The notes: generated from the sequence alone by a model not told the origin. A stretch of DNA of 64,000 nt from Durusdinium trenchii (GCA_963970005.1 CAXAMN010022718.1:909936-973935); one strand, 5' to 3'. Shown: positions 33,834 to 46,600, numbered from the stretch's first letter. Numbers and translations: made by a program.

Positions 33834-34040
33834 ATGCTTCTTTCGCACATGCCGGAGAATTACAAGCAGTTTGCATACATGCCTCACATAAAGCTCATCA
33901 TTGAGAGCCCTTGCAACGACTCAACATGCGCGAACATATTTGAATTTTGTTCGCGCAACTTGATGCTTAAGATACCCATTCAAACATCAGTGCGCAAGCT
34001 TCTCACCAGTGGCCCTGCGAACATAGACTATCCAGGCTGA
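33834..34040 (+). CDS. Small ORF in AT-rich island
   Basis: 68 codons, ATG to TGA, starting MLLSHMPENYKQFAYMPHIK. Codon use looks coding and differs from the surrounding AT-rich DNA. It is not recognised; a degenerate retroelement fragment is one possibility. Confidence 0.25.
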   Translation: MLLSHMPENYKQFAYMPHIKLIIESPCNDSTCANIFEFCSRNLMLKIPIQTSVRKLLTSGPANIDYPG

Positions 34041-34551
34041 ATGCAATCTATTGAACCCTTCGGAGAACCTCCCGTCTCTACCGTCACAGCGCCATGCTCT
34101 CCAGGACAGGACGCCCTCAGTGTGCGCATATGGCAGTTAAACTACATTGTAGAGAGTATGATGCATTTGTTTCAAAAATGCATGCATCTAAAAACATGAG
34201 TTATGTTATCATATTGTTCCTTTCAACAAACAGATTGTATAATACAAAAATAGAGTAATAAGTAATAACAAGGAAGAAGGACATGATAGGTAATTCTATC
34301 TCATAATAAACTGACGCAGACGTAAAGAGCTAGAAACATATGAAACACAAAAACATGTACTACCACAGTCCCCCGCTCTTTGCAGAACTTGTCCTAAGCC
34401 TATCATGTTTCATAGGTCCTGCAACAAATCGAAGAATGACTGCAAACACCAAGTTAGAACCACCCAGCCTGGCAGTGCCTGGGTCCACGCTTGCTTTGGA
34501 TCGGATTGTGTCCATCGCCGATGGGTCCACCGACCGAGCACAGGGTTTCGC

Positions 34552-34580
34552 GTGACGCTCGTCCAAACGGACGAGCGTCG
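34552..34580. repeat. Short perfect hairpin
   Basis: GACGCTCGTCC, four-base loop, GGACGAGCGTC. An 11 bp GC-rich stem, with a possible terminator-like or structural role unknown. Confidence 0.8.
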
Positions 34581-35001
34581 CGAGTTGCGCACGGTAGGAA
34601 CTTTTTTGTTGCCGCGGTGCGGAACGAGGTGGAAGGCGGAAGATTTGGCCCCGCCGTAAGATCATCAAGCTGATGTTGCCTAGATATTGATTGAAGGTTC
34701 CCTTCAATGGTTTACAATTTCCTTATTGTTCAGGTGTTTGTTTATGTTTGTTTCATCCATTGGTTTATAGAACTCAAAAGGTTTGGGATCCAAGTGACAT
34801 TCAACTCCTTTGTTACATTTGCTAGGCTCCATTATCCCGAAATTGTAGAACTGCCCTGACCCAGCCACAGATTGAACAAGGAGCACACATGCAAATTGAC
34901 TAAGGGGTGCAGAGTTTCTGTGTTTTTAAACCCTCCAAAGCTAGCTGAGTTCAATCCACTGTATTTAGGGTTCGAGAACGACAAAACATAATCATTCCTA
35001 G

Positions 35002-35260
35002 TTTGGTTAAAACAACATGTGAGGAACTGGAGCAGACTTCAGTCCAAACTGACTTAAGTATGGATGTAAGTTGTCACTCCTTGCACCGCTGGTTCAGCCC
35101 AGAGAGTCTCACCAGCAAACGAAAAATGCGATGTGGCTATGGATTCACAGTGATTCACACGAACAGTTCCCTGAGCCAACAGCATCCTAGATTGACATCC
35201 TTGGTGGTCAAGAAGCACCCTACAGTAGTCCTGAAAAGCCCCAAATCCTCAACTTGTTGA
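35002..35260 (+). CDS. Candidate exon or terminal ORF
   Basis: After TTCCTAG a frame of 85 codons runs to TGA, with VKTTCEELEQTSVQTDLSMD, then a basic segment around TSKRKMRCGYGF. A consensus GTAAGT lies inside at 35066; splicing there would need an intron of only 32 bases, so readthrough is preferred. Function unknown. Confidence 0.35.
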
Positions 35261-35479
35261 CGAGCCACCAAGAGGGACATGGATGGAAACTCCATCAACA
35301 TCATCAACTCTCATCCAGTGCTCAATGTCAACCAGTTTCATCAAGAGATGGCCAGGGAAATATCATGAAATATCCTTTGCACCTGTGAGAACGAGTGCAC
35401 CAGATGTGACCTATATACTTGGGTGAGCGTCTCAAAAATTGTCCAGGATCAAGAGCAGAGTGTGTTCAGTGTTGACCCA

Positions 35480-35725
35480 AACGTCATTTGCTTCCGAAGT
35501 CGGCCAACGTCGTCTTGCCTGACTTCCAACGTCGTCTTGTCTGGGCACTGGTTGAGTCAATACCTTTCGACTCATGGCTTGTTGAGTTTCCCCCAGATAG
35601 CGACAAGTATCTTGCGGTCACTTCTGGATAACTGGGTTCTGGGGGTTGGCTCGAGGGCGCTGAAGTGGCGAATGAGATTTGGAGAGACACAGTACACTTC
35701 ACACCTTGCACATCGTGCACACCAC
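35480..35725 (+). pseudogene. Broken coding segment
   Basis: One frame reads LPDFQRRLVWALVESIPFDS and WLVEFPPDSDKYLAVTSG, hits TAA, and continues in the same frame as LEGAEVANEIWRDTVHF to a further stop. Both halves look protein-coding, so this looks like a decayed gene or retroelement fragment with one in-frame stop. A second frame is open across the same bases. Confidence 0.25.
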
Positions 35726-36078
35726 TTGGATGAACAGGAGATCCCTTTCACACGTATGTTGTTCCTGGTTCTTCTTCAGCGTTGACCCTTTTGAAAAGCC
35801 AAAGTGCTTTTGTCTATCAAAGATGCCGCCGAAGGAGTTGGGTTTCGTTAAACTTTCATGACGCAACACGCCACGTCGTTTTCGACGACCGTGTCAGATG
35901 ATGTTGCGGATGGTCACGTGGTCATCGTTTGCTGTGTTGCGTTTTCTCCCCGATGACGAGCTGCGACCGAAGTCCGCTGGGTTGGGCCTGTCTCTGGCTC
36001 CAAAGCACGTGCCGGAATCCGAATAGACCGGAGAGACGCGAAAAAACGGTCTTATGGAGCCCTAGGGTGTGTGTGTGT

Positions 36079-36488
36079 GTGTGTGTCACCCTTGGAGTCA
36101 TAGGGATGCTTTTGCATTTGCTTTTGTTTTACAGCAGGGGGTGCAAGCAGCCCATCCAGTCTTGCACCAATGAAGACACTGGATGTGTGCTGGTGAAATC
36201 AATCCGGGACGCCGGATTGACGTACCTGCGTGGAGAGAAACCTACTTAATGGACAAGCTGTTCCAATGCTGTGTTTTGCAGTAAGCGGCTAATGCATCGG
36301 TGCTTTTCCTTGAGTGCTTGGACCTTGGGAGCTCCACTGACCTCCTCGAACCGTCGTCACCCTGTCGTCCGTTCGATCGGTGTTTTCTACTGGATGGACC
36401 TCCTCTTTCTTACCTGTACCCTTAGGAATTGGAACCCTAGGCCGGCGTGTGGCACCGCTATCAAGTCAGTACGCATATCCATGAGTGT
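36079..36488 (+). repeat. Duplicated block, copy 1
   Basis: 36079-36126 matches 37222-37269, and 36280-36488 matches 37280-37488 with one visible difference (GGGAGC vs GCGAGC). Confidence 0.9.
36137..36249 (+). CDS. Candidate terminal exon, function unknown
   Basis: After a pyrimidine-rich acceptor (TTTTACAGCAGG) a frame includes GCKQPIQSCTNEDTGCVLVK and ends at TAA. It lies in the part of the duplicated block that is hidden by the scaffold gap in the second copy. Confidence 0.3.
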
Positions 36489-37221
36489 GTTTGGCTTCGT
36501 GCCAACCCGGGATGAGCCCGCAGAGTGCCTCCCGTGGACCCGTCGAACGGGTGTATGTCCATGTTCCCCGGCTCTGGGAACGCAGATGTCCGCAGCGGAC
36601 AGCAGGTGGCCCAGGCCGTACGTCCGATGATTTTTGTCCCATCTTTGGAACTCCAAGTTGGCTCATGCCTTTACGTGACCGCAGCGGTCTAAGCAGCCAG
36701 CCATTTTGGCACGGCGTACGTGGCCGCAGCGGCCGAAGCCTGTTCAAGGTTCATTGGAACCTGTCGAGACCTTGGGTGCACATACAGCGTATACATTCAA
36801 ACGAGGCAGGTTTTCCTAGGTCGTTTTAATGAGGCTCGGCTTCATCGGTTCTCGTCCCCTCCATTTGGTTCCCCCTTTCATCCCTTCCCTTCACACACTC
36901 TTGTTTCCTCTTTTCTTTCATGTCCTCCTGTCTTCATGTCTGGTCATCTCATCCTTTTCTTCGTTTGCGCGCACATTGGTCCCGGCCTTAGTGTGTACGT
37001 GCACTTCTACACACATTTAAACACAGGTTTCAGGTCGCCCAGGTCTTTACAATGAGGTGGGCTTCATCGGTTGTCCCTGTGCACTTGGTTCCCCTTTCAT
37101 TTCAACCACACGCACCTTTGTCCCGTCTCGTCCTCTGGTCATGTCTTCATTTTCTTGTCTCTTGGGCGCGCACACGTGCACATCGGCCCTCACCTTAGCT
37201 TCTCGCCTCCCCTCGGGGAGG

Positions 37222-37488
37222 CGTGTGTGTGTCACCCTTGGAGTCATAGGGATGCTTTTGCATTTGCTTNNNNNNNNNNGTAAGCGGCTAATGCATCGGT
37301 GCTTTTCCTTGAGTGCTTGGACCTTGCGAGCTCCACTGACCTCCTCGAACCGTCGTCACCCTGTCGTCCGTTCGATCGGTGTTTTCTACTGGATGGACCT
37401 CCTCTTTCTTACCTGTACCCTTAGGAATTGGAACCCTAGGCCGGCGTGTGGCACCGCTATCAAGTCAGTACGCATATCCATGAGTGTG
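37222..37488 (+). repeat. Duplicated block, copy 2, with gap
   Basis: Second copy of the block at 36079, with the central part replaced by ten Ns. Either a recent tandem duplication or an assembly duplication at a contig join. Confidence 0.9.
37270..37279. other. Scaffold gap (10 N)
   Basis: Ten Ns inside the second copy of a duplicated block. By comparison with the first copy about 153 bases are missing here. Confidence 0.99.
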
Positions 37489-37519
37489 TGTTCATCCACT
37501 TTTGCTTTTTGTCTTTCAG

Positions 37520-37651
37520 ACCTTCAAAACATGTCGCAATTGGACTTGACTCAGATTTTGTTGGATCCATCCAGAGAACAAGACGTTTGCACAGATCCAC
37601 TCAGTGTCCTTAGAGCATTTCAAGTGCCCGGGTGTGGGAATCCATCAAAAA
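37520..37651 (+). CDS. Possible first exon with ATG
   Basis: A long pyrimidine tract (TTTTGCTTTTTGTCTTTCAG) is followed after 11 bases by ATG at 37531. The frame starts MSQLDLTQILLDPSREQDVC and ends at AAAA|GTAATG. A short leader after a strong acceptor suits a spliced-leader trans-splice site, which dinoflagellate mRNAs use (inference). It may start the EF-hand gene or a separate gene. Confidence 0.45.
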
Positions 37652-40600
37652 GTAATGTAAAGGATACTGAGGATACTGTCAAACAGGTTTGTCAGTATCC
37701 TCAATACCCTTTACATTACTGTATTTAGTCGGGCGCAGTACCAGTTTCTGGCTCTCGCTTGAGTGTTAACCCTGCTACCCTTTTGGGCGTTGTGGGGATT
37801 CATCATCGGACACCTTCACACTTGTGATGCGTTCCGAACGCGATGAAGCGAACCCACAGGTTTTTTGGGTTTCCGAACGGCTCTTGGCATTTCGACTGAT
37901 CGGTGCGGGTGCTACCATCTTCTTGATGGCCAATTCAGGAGAAGAAGAAGAAACGCACCAACAAGCCCAGTCCGATTGAACGTATGAAAGAAGCGCCCCT
38001 CGGCCGGGGGAGGATGGCACCGAGCTTTGATCTCACACGGGACACACGGGATTGGGTTGGCATGTTTTCCGCACAAGAAAAGATTTCTTTATAAACACCA
38101 AGAAACATGCTGTGGAACACGAAACTGTTTCGAAGATTTTGGGACAGTTTTTCTTTGCAAAAGGGGGCTGCTTCGATGTGTGTTTCTTTGAGTCAATGAG
38201 GAGGCTCATCAATCCTGGCGCACCCTCGGACGCATGATGACATCATGATGACGCATGCAATCCTACTATACTATACTATATATAATATACATGAAAAACC
38301 TGACTTATGATGGAAACGCTGGTTGGAAAGGATATACTTTCAGCATAATTATATAGTGAAGAGGGGGATCATTCTTGAGGCTGCAGGTTGTTTTGAAAAG
38401 GATTAAAAAGGTGCATAAAAGGTTTTTGCTCGAAAAAGTCCCCAGGTCCCCTGGAATTACACCAATATCTTGGTTGTTTCAATAAGCACGTGGAAATCAA
38501 CAATCCACTATATTCCATCTTCTCCAATAACTCGGAGTCTGGGCGAGGTTTGGCATCATGAACTTGGATGACGACAGGAGCATCTCCAAGGAGGAGTTCC
38601 AGAAGGACACCCGATCGCACGCGCGTTCGGACCGTTTTTCCGACACACAAACTTCGGACGTGCGCAGATTCGAACGTAGCATTTGTCCAGGAGCGCCCCG
38701 TTCGTAGCTTCCTTGCTCCGTTCGCAGCGATGCCCTTTGTTACTAGTAGCTTCTTGTTACTAGAAGTAAGGCCAGGAGCCCCTAGTAGCATTTATTGAGG
38801 CTTCAAGTTGGCGCTGTGCTCTCCATGTGGTTGGAATCATAACGCAAGTTCTAAGAAACTCAGCAGGGACCCGAAGACGAGAGGAGAGCCTCACTGCAGA
38901 ACATGTACTGCCGTCAGACAGTGCAAACATATCAATCCATGGAGAAACTGATGTGATATGCAACCACTCTGGCTGCTGACTGATCAAAGTATCCCATGAA
39001 AAGTTTATGCACTTAACTCTTACCGCACCCATTTCTTCCTACAGAGTTTTTGTTTTTAATCATTTTTTGGCTTGGTTCCCAGACACTCCATGTCCATGTA
39101 TGGCATTTATGCCTACATTGGGGTGGTTTCAGGGGTCAATGCACGCACAAATTCCAGTCCCATGGAGTGTTTGGGGTTGTGTTTCGCATGAGAAGTGCTT
39201 TGGATCATTTACATCCGTCGGGTACCACCTGGGTAAACCCGGCAGTCGCTTGTGACTGGTCACCCGCTAGGTTCAGATGAGCCCCTTCAACTAGTGCGTT
39301 TTGCTTCGTGCATTGTCCAAGTGTTGAAGCTGTTGAAGGACATGGAACCAGTCAAACGATTCTCAACATAATATATCAAACATACCTTTTTTGAAGCCAG
39401 AGTTGAAATCCACAGCGGACCTGCAGGCTGAGTGGATTTCTCTTGTTTCATTATAATCGTTCGTGGCCGCAGGCGATGGCTTCCCTTGGTTTGGAGGGGC
39501 GAGAGGTGGACAACTTGTTCAGAAGGCCGGCGACGGAGACGACGGAGACGAGTGCGTGCCTTCAGGTCGGTGTGGTGTCCCGACGATCACCTGAACTTTT
39601 GGGTTCCGAAGGGGATTTGGGTGGAAGAAGATATCCGAATTCCAGAGGATTTGGGTGGAACCTCCCAAATTCTCCACAATTCGACTTATCAAGGAAAGTG
39701 GCAATGTTGCCCCAATGAACTTGAGGATCACTGTAGAGGAAAGTACTGCACCCTCCGTCAGTCAAGGCCACTGTGGGTTGAAAGATGAGGACTGCCTTTG
39801 TACACAGCGTAGTTGTGACATGCTGGGCTTTGGGGAACATATATGTATCGCAAGACCCGCAAACCAGTGGCAGGCGCGGAATGTACCAGAAGTCCATTTG
39901 TGCGCTGCTCAAAGCCATGGCACTCCCATGATCGGTCCCCTTGACAGATTTAACATCAGCATCTTGCAGGGTAACCACGCGAGTGGCGTGAGCAGGTTGG
40001 TGCCCCAAATCCTAAGATAGCTGGCCATGAGATTTGCAGCATGCCTCAGACACTTGGTCACTTAAGTACTTGCAAGATTGGGATCTTCAGTTGGGAATTT
40101 CCCCCAACCTGGGATCGTTGAATTATTTCGGTCCACCGAGCCGCTCTGTCGTGCATCCAAAACCATGCTCGTGGCGCGACAGAGAACGAGGTTTGATCCG
40201 GACAAGAGCGGATATCTCGACAAGGAGGACATGGGTTGGTGGGTTGCTGCCTGCAACTGAACCATCCTCATCCACCGATACAGGTAATAGGATAGACCGA
40301 AGGAATTGGATTTCAGGCTTTTGCATTGTTTTTGTGAAACGATCAACGATACAAGCCATGTCTCCAGGTCGTGTGTTGGGCTCGTTTCGGATGACGCTCA
40401 TGAGTTTACATGTTTGGTTCACTCATTGACGCTTGCTACGGTCGGTATGGAGCCGCACTATAGTGTACACATAGACTCTCATATCACTGAAGATGTTCCT
40501 TCTGCCGAAGTAGCAGCAGCAGGCCATTTCTGCTGAACTATGTAAATGCGACCCTTTGCACATGCTGATGAACCCCCGTGGTCATGGATTTCACCACATC

Positions 40601-43600
40601 TGGAGATCCACGGCTGCTTCCACCTCAAAAGAACACCGAGTGTGTGCTTGAACACCTGGAAAATGGTTCCAGCCAAACCACGGCAGAATAGATTCACTAC
40701 TTTTCAGGGATCCTTCGATAGCAGATCTATCGGACAGATCGCTTTCCTCTCTCCATTCATCCGTGCCGTGGAGAGAGCACCGCTGTTTTCAGGGCCGCGG
40801 TGCTCTCCGGCCACCCAGCGGTGACAGCCAGGAGTTCTTCGCCTATGCCGCTAAAGGCACTGGCGATGTGGGGCACCTGGACGAACTCCGATTCGGAGCT
40901 GAAGGTCCAGTCACCATCCTTGAGGTCACAAGCAGAGACTCCGAGGTCAGCGACTCCAGATTGAGGTCACAAGCGACTCCTCCAGGTCGCAATGAGCTTT
41001 TTTTGTTGCGGTTCAGCAGGGTAAGCAGGGGTCTAGGAGGCCAAAGGCGGAATCATCTGTGGGAATCCTGTCCCAACCCCCCTCTCCTGGTCCCCGCGGC
41101 TTCGCCAAGTCCATCCACGAACTTGGACCAAGCCTTACAGAAGCCGAGAGCTCATTTCAAAAGGTCAATGCATATTGAAAACCTATGAACAAGGCCATGG
41201 TTGCTGCAGGTAGGGGTCACTTACCTTCCATACTAGGTATGTTGTAATCACGCCAATCACACCACCGATTCAACAAAACACCATGGTAGTGGTACAATGG
41301 AAACTAAGGGTGGCCGCTTGAGACTGAGCTTTAGCACAGAACAAATGTTTGACTTGTTTTTGCGTCGGTTGCGAGTGTTCCATGTAATCCAGACGGGGGA
41401 TAGAGGGAAACAACCCCAGCAACCACCTCAGTAATTGTTGTTCAAGCTTGTGCAGCATACGTTTTGTGATGGTTCTACAAGCCCATGAAGGTTTTGACAA
41501 GCTAATAAGAGCCAGTGTCGCGCACGGCCTTGACTCTTGGTAAACATGGTTGTATAGAAGCCAGCTTGTTGAGAAGAGTTTTCATGGCAATATATTGAAC
41601 ACATGCAGCTGTGGCATGCATCACATTTGCACAGCCTATGCACTCCAATCAATATGGTTGTTCCTTCCTTTGCCTCCAATTTTCTTGAGGTGGAAGAAGA
41701 CATGTCAGTTCAGTTCAACACATGTTCATGTGTTCTTTGCGACACATGATCGCGACGATCACTCAGCACTGGACAGTTTGGGTGTCACCTTTTGAGCGGA
41801 ACCAATGAATTCACTTCGGCCGCCAATCTCGGCCCATTGGACTCTCTTGGACTTGGATCCTTTTTTAAGAGAAAGCAGAGAGGTCTCATCATGTCTCATT
41901 TGGACCTGGCATACTCCTTGTCATGGTCGTGATCAAGTCTTCGGGCAGGATGTAACGAACGAGGGACATGTGAATAGTTAGTGCTTCGCCTCCAAAAGCT
42001 GAAAGTTGGCCTCCAACTTCGCCGACCGTGACTTGGAGCCCCTCCTTCGCGGATCGCATGCTTCGTCACATGGGACACTCGTCACATGAGACTCAATCCG
42101 CTTGAGACACTCAATCCTTCGGGAACATGTTCGCTGGGACCGGGAGAACGCCCGGACCGGGGACCGTCCCATCCAGTCCCGTCCGACTGAGTTGCACGCC
42201 ATGCTGAAGCGCGGCTTGGCCGCGGAGGATGAGGCGGAAGAGACCATCATGAAGGCGGCCAAGCCGTCATTCGCCTCGGCGCGACGGTCGGGGCGATGGA
42301 TGAGGGGCGAAGGATGGAGCCAAGGGGGTGAAAACGGAGGAACGAAGAACAGAGAGAGAGAGAGAGAGTGAACAAATAGAAAAACAATAGAGCCCTCTGG
42401 CAGAGAACAACAACATCAAGGAAACAACTAAAGGCTGACCAGATAGTTCTTATACCGAGCTTTGCCCCTGTTCGAAAAGCCTGCAGGGGGAACACAGCTA
42501 GTGTTGAATGCATGTTATGTTGTCAATTACGATCTAAAGTACACAGAGACACTGCCCCAGATGATTCTTTGAGCCAACCTGAAGCCCTCTATCCGGAGAC
42601 CTGTAAACTGTGCTGGGTGCTTCTTCATTTGTATTCAGAACGGTCTTCAAAGCATCAGACATGGGAATTCGATAAGGACTTCGAATGACTCATGAGGAGT
42701 CAGACCACCCCACGTCAACGCGAGAAAAGGCTCCTTTGGGTGGGTGGTTTCAGATATTCTATGGTCAACCTTCTCATTGAGATGATTGAACCATCTATTG
42801 AACCCACTGACTCATGTGTTTTCCTTTTCCGAAAAAAAAAAAAAAAAAAAAAACACGTGAGTTGAAACCCTCAACAGCGGCTTCGAATACGACGGACAAA
42901 ACATGAAGAATCGTCCCACTTACCGGACCACCGGTCCCGAGGCCTTTGAGGCCTGGGACGTGAATCAGGACCGGTCCACTGGGCAAAGATCCGAGGATCC
43001 ATCAGGGACATGGTCCCGGGGGTCATGGAATGGGTGAGCCGAAAGCCGAAGACCTCCGTATTTGCAGCGGTGAACATGAATATCAGGTCGTCTTTATACA
43101 TGTATAGGACGTACTGTACGACTATGCCAACTTGCCAACAGCTAATATATCGGGTGGGTTTGTGACAGACCCCCCGACAGAAGAGGTATGTTCATGTATG
43201 TTCCATCGAATCACCACCCAAGAACCACCCGAAATGGGTGGTGCTGGTGAAGAGGTTGTTCAATCCATGGTGATGGTCTTTTAAAACCTATATATGTCAT
43301 TACAGGACGGTTCTCAGGAGCTCCTTCCGGTGCTGTGGCGTGGGAATCGAACAGACGAAAAAGGCAGTCGACTGCAGGCCATGCCATGGCCAGGCGGTCG
43401 AGAGCTGTCCTGTGAAATACCAGGGGGTTCACCCGGATGCTCCGGGAACCCGCTTCCGGTGTGTAGACCCGCTCCGGCCACCCGCTTCCTTCGTGGGCGC
43501 CCCGCTTCCTTCGGGGTGTCCATGAACCATCCAAGATCCAGTCCGGTCGTTTCGTCCATTGTTGATGATCCAAATCCGGAGAAAACATTCAGAGCCCCTC

Positions 43601-46600
43601 CAAAACAATGGCCAAGCCCGGCCACGACTTGGTGCGACCCGGATTCGGGACCTCTTTGAGACCGAACTCGGCTCGGGCTCCGTTGGTTGGCCCAAAGAAA
43701 ATGATCGGAGCTCCTAGTCGCTAGGGGGTGGTTGAAGAGAGGTCTATAAGGTAAATACGCCATTTTTATGGAGATATTTGGGTACAGCTGTTTGGACGTT
43801 GGCCCTGAAAGGGTGGCCCCCTTTGTGCCCCCTTTGTGCCCCCGTTGCTTAGCTACTTCCGTGGGCCAAGCGGCTCGCCTTGAGCCAACCGATTGGCTTC
43901 GATCTGGAAAGGATGGGAAGATCACCAAGGAGGAGCTGGAACGCGTCTTGGCCGGGAGTCCCAGGGTGTCATGGTCCTGACGCACTCACTGCGACGTCAC
44001 TTTCAAGCCGCGGCGCTGGGGCAACGGGAACTGGGAGTGAAACGGCTGCTTTCCGTAAGAACATGGACCGTCACAGAAAACCAAGAGAGGTTAAGTGACC
44101 TGAACTAGGACCCTATTGGGTGCCTATGGGATAGTCTAGTTCGGGTCCCTCAACCTCTATGACGACGTATAGGATCCAACCAGGACCGAAACGGACGTCG
44201 CGACCGAACGACGGCTCGATCCCAGTGGCGGACCCTAGGAATCAAGGACCCTCAAAGGTGAAGGTTTTGAGGGTCCAAACCCCTGCGTTCTGCAGGGTCA
44301 AAACCCTCCAGGTCGTTCGGGTCCAATGATGCTTAGGGCATTTCCTTCAGCACTTTGACATTTCGCTGACATGCTTCGCTTCTCATCTGGTCGCCGCGGC
44401 GCCTGAACTCACTCACTGGCCAGCCCAACGTGGTGGGACCGCCGCACCGACCGGCCGTTCTACACACCTACACGGCCGTATCCGAGTGTGCGCTTGGAGC
44501 GGCAGAAACCGAAGTCCCAAGTAAGTTCGCAATCAGCATGGTGAGGACTCAAAGGATGAGGTCAGCCTGCTGACTCTCTGGCGTTTGCACCGTCACCAGA
44601 GACTCTGGTGGGCTCATCACTGACGGCCCTGGCCGACCTGGCCCAGGTGTTTGTTTCCAGATCAATATTGTTGTGTTTCTGACAAGTGTGTTCACTTCTA
44701 GATTCTAAAGGGACGCTCGCCCCGCACCCAGTTTTTGTTGAATGATCTGAATGATCTACACGCCTCACTGCCAGATGTTGTTCAAGTAAAGCTTCTGTGC
44801 GTACTGAAACGAACGAACTCGTTGGTCGGAAGAAAGCAACACATTGGACTGAAAGACGGGCATTCTGCGCGATGCATCGCCCCTCGCCGCCCCAGACGCC
44901 AGCGCCACACAGAACAGCGGCACTTGCCTTTAGGTCTCCGATGCCGGCATATCTACCGATCGGAGTGGTGGTTTTCATGGCTTTGTTTGGGCATCTCTTC
45001 CTGTCCCAGACAGGTCGTGTCTGGCTATTGCCCTTAATGGCCTCCGACCTAAGAGCCGTAAGAGCGATGGCCTCCAACCTAAGAGTGACTGTGAAATGAG
45101 ACGGATTGGATTGGATCCACTTTTTGTATCCGGTGCAGGTGATGCTGAATCCTGCCTTTACAAAGAAGGACTTGACGAAGCTGATGAAGGCCTTGGCTCG
45201 AGATTTGGTCTCACAGGGACAGATATAGGATAATATACATATCATTATCATGGTATATATAGATTCTGGACAGAACTCATCAGATTTTGTTGGTTCAACA
45301 AAACTGACTTGCAACCGCTAGCAGAATCAATAGCCTTGATGGGGTCCACCTAGTGGTCCAGCTGTACCGCCATGGAGTGTTGTGTACTTCCAGAGGATGT
45401 TGGACCCTCGTATAATCCCTTGGAATGCCTGCTGAAAGGCCATGGATGAGAACGAGGATGGTGAAATCGATTACGAGGAGCACCAAGACAAAACGACGAA
45501 GAACCGTAGCTTTTGGAATCTTGGAATCGGACGTGAATCAGCTGCAGTCAATGCAGTGCCACTTGCAGTGCCATGCAGACGATATCAAAGATTCACAGGA
45601 TTTTCGCATCTATGCTCTTCGCAATATTTTCCTTTGGGAGAGGGTCGAGTCACACGGTTTTTATTCATCGTCGGATCGTCGTGGTTCTGGCCACTCGTGT
45701 TGTTGTCGGTAGCAGGGCGTAAGGGCTTGGACGCTGATTAGGGCCTAGGGCCCTCTATAATGCTAAATGTTGGAAAAATAGTTCTTGACACCCTGTTTGT
45801 TTTAAGGGTCCTCTATTATGATTTTTGGGGGGGGATCTTAATTTTTTATTTTCTGAAACATATTTAGGGTTACGTATAAATTTCCTTTAGACACATATAA
45901 TAAACATATTAATTCTTAATATACTACTAAGCCCATTCTTGGCTTGCTGAGAGTATTGATAAGTATAGGTTTCTACAGTTCTTCTTCAAAACTGACAGCT
46001 TCCCAAAACCATCAATTCCCTAATCAATCCTTTATGTAAAGATTGCTCCTAAACAAATTTTCAAGGTAGTAGACCAGGAAGGCCCGTGATCCTCAATAAT
46101 GAGTTGGTTTTAAGGGTCCTCAATTGTGCAAAGTGTTATCCTGAAGAAACAATATAATTAGTAATTCTTAATACTACTAAGCCAATGGTTGGCTTGCTGA
46201 GAGTTTGCTAAGTATTGGTTTCTCAAGTTCTTCTTCCCAAAGCCGTCAATTCCTTAATCAATCCTTTATGTAGTAGTATGAAAGGATTGCAAAGAATACC
46301 TAATGACAAAGAATTTTAGAAAGGCAAATTAATACTACCATCAAGTACAAAAGGGAACCCTCACAGGAACCCAGATTTGTTTTGGTGGTAGTTTATTATA
46401 GAGGATCTCCCATCTGTTGGAGGGGGGGGGCTTTACAAATCAAGATCCAACATTATGGCGTTTGGGGACTCTTTAAAGAAAGATCAGGAGTTTTAGATTT
46501 TCTCTGAAAAACAGCTTTTCTCTTCAGGAGTTCACCAACTGGATTTGCAGCAAGCACGGCACGCTGCTGGGCAGAACGGTATGACGGTATGGCCGCGGAT

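Larger units (their letters stand above)
31900..34350. other. AT-rich island
   Basis: About 2.4 kb with much higher A+T than the rest, many TATATATA runs (for example 33052-33070) and few GC-rich patches. Contains one 68-codon ORF and a minisatellite; no spliced exon seen. Confidence 0.8.

Noticed and set aside
37770..37950. + frame with RLLAFRLIGAGATIFLMANS and a minus frame rich in Ser/Arg
   Set aside because: Both strands are open; the + frame has a stop before the nearest acceptor, so neither could be accepted.
39562..40020. Overlapping long open frames on both strands (148 codons minus, 121 codons plus)
   Set aside because: They lie in the intron between two well-supported EF-hand exons and have no splice sites or recognisable motif.
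43889..43912. CTTGAGCCAACCGATTGGCT resembling the reverse of the dinoflagellate spliced leader
   Set aside because: Only the first ten or so bases match; probably chance.
45506..45741. Alternative end of the EF-hand gene (GTAGCT donor, then a short exon ending in TAG)
   Set aside because: Joining 45477 to 46528 through a GA-AG intron supplies Glu12 of the EF-hand and a longer in-phase chain, so it is preferred.
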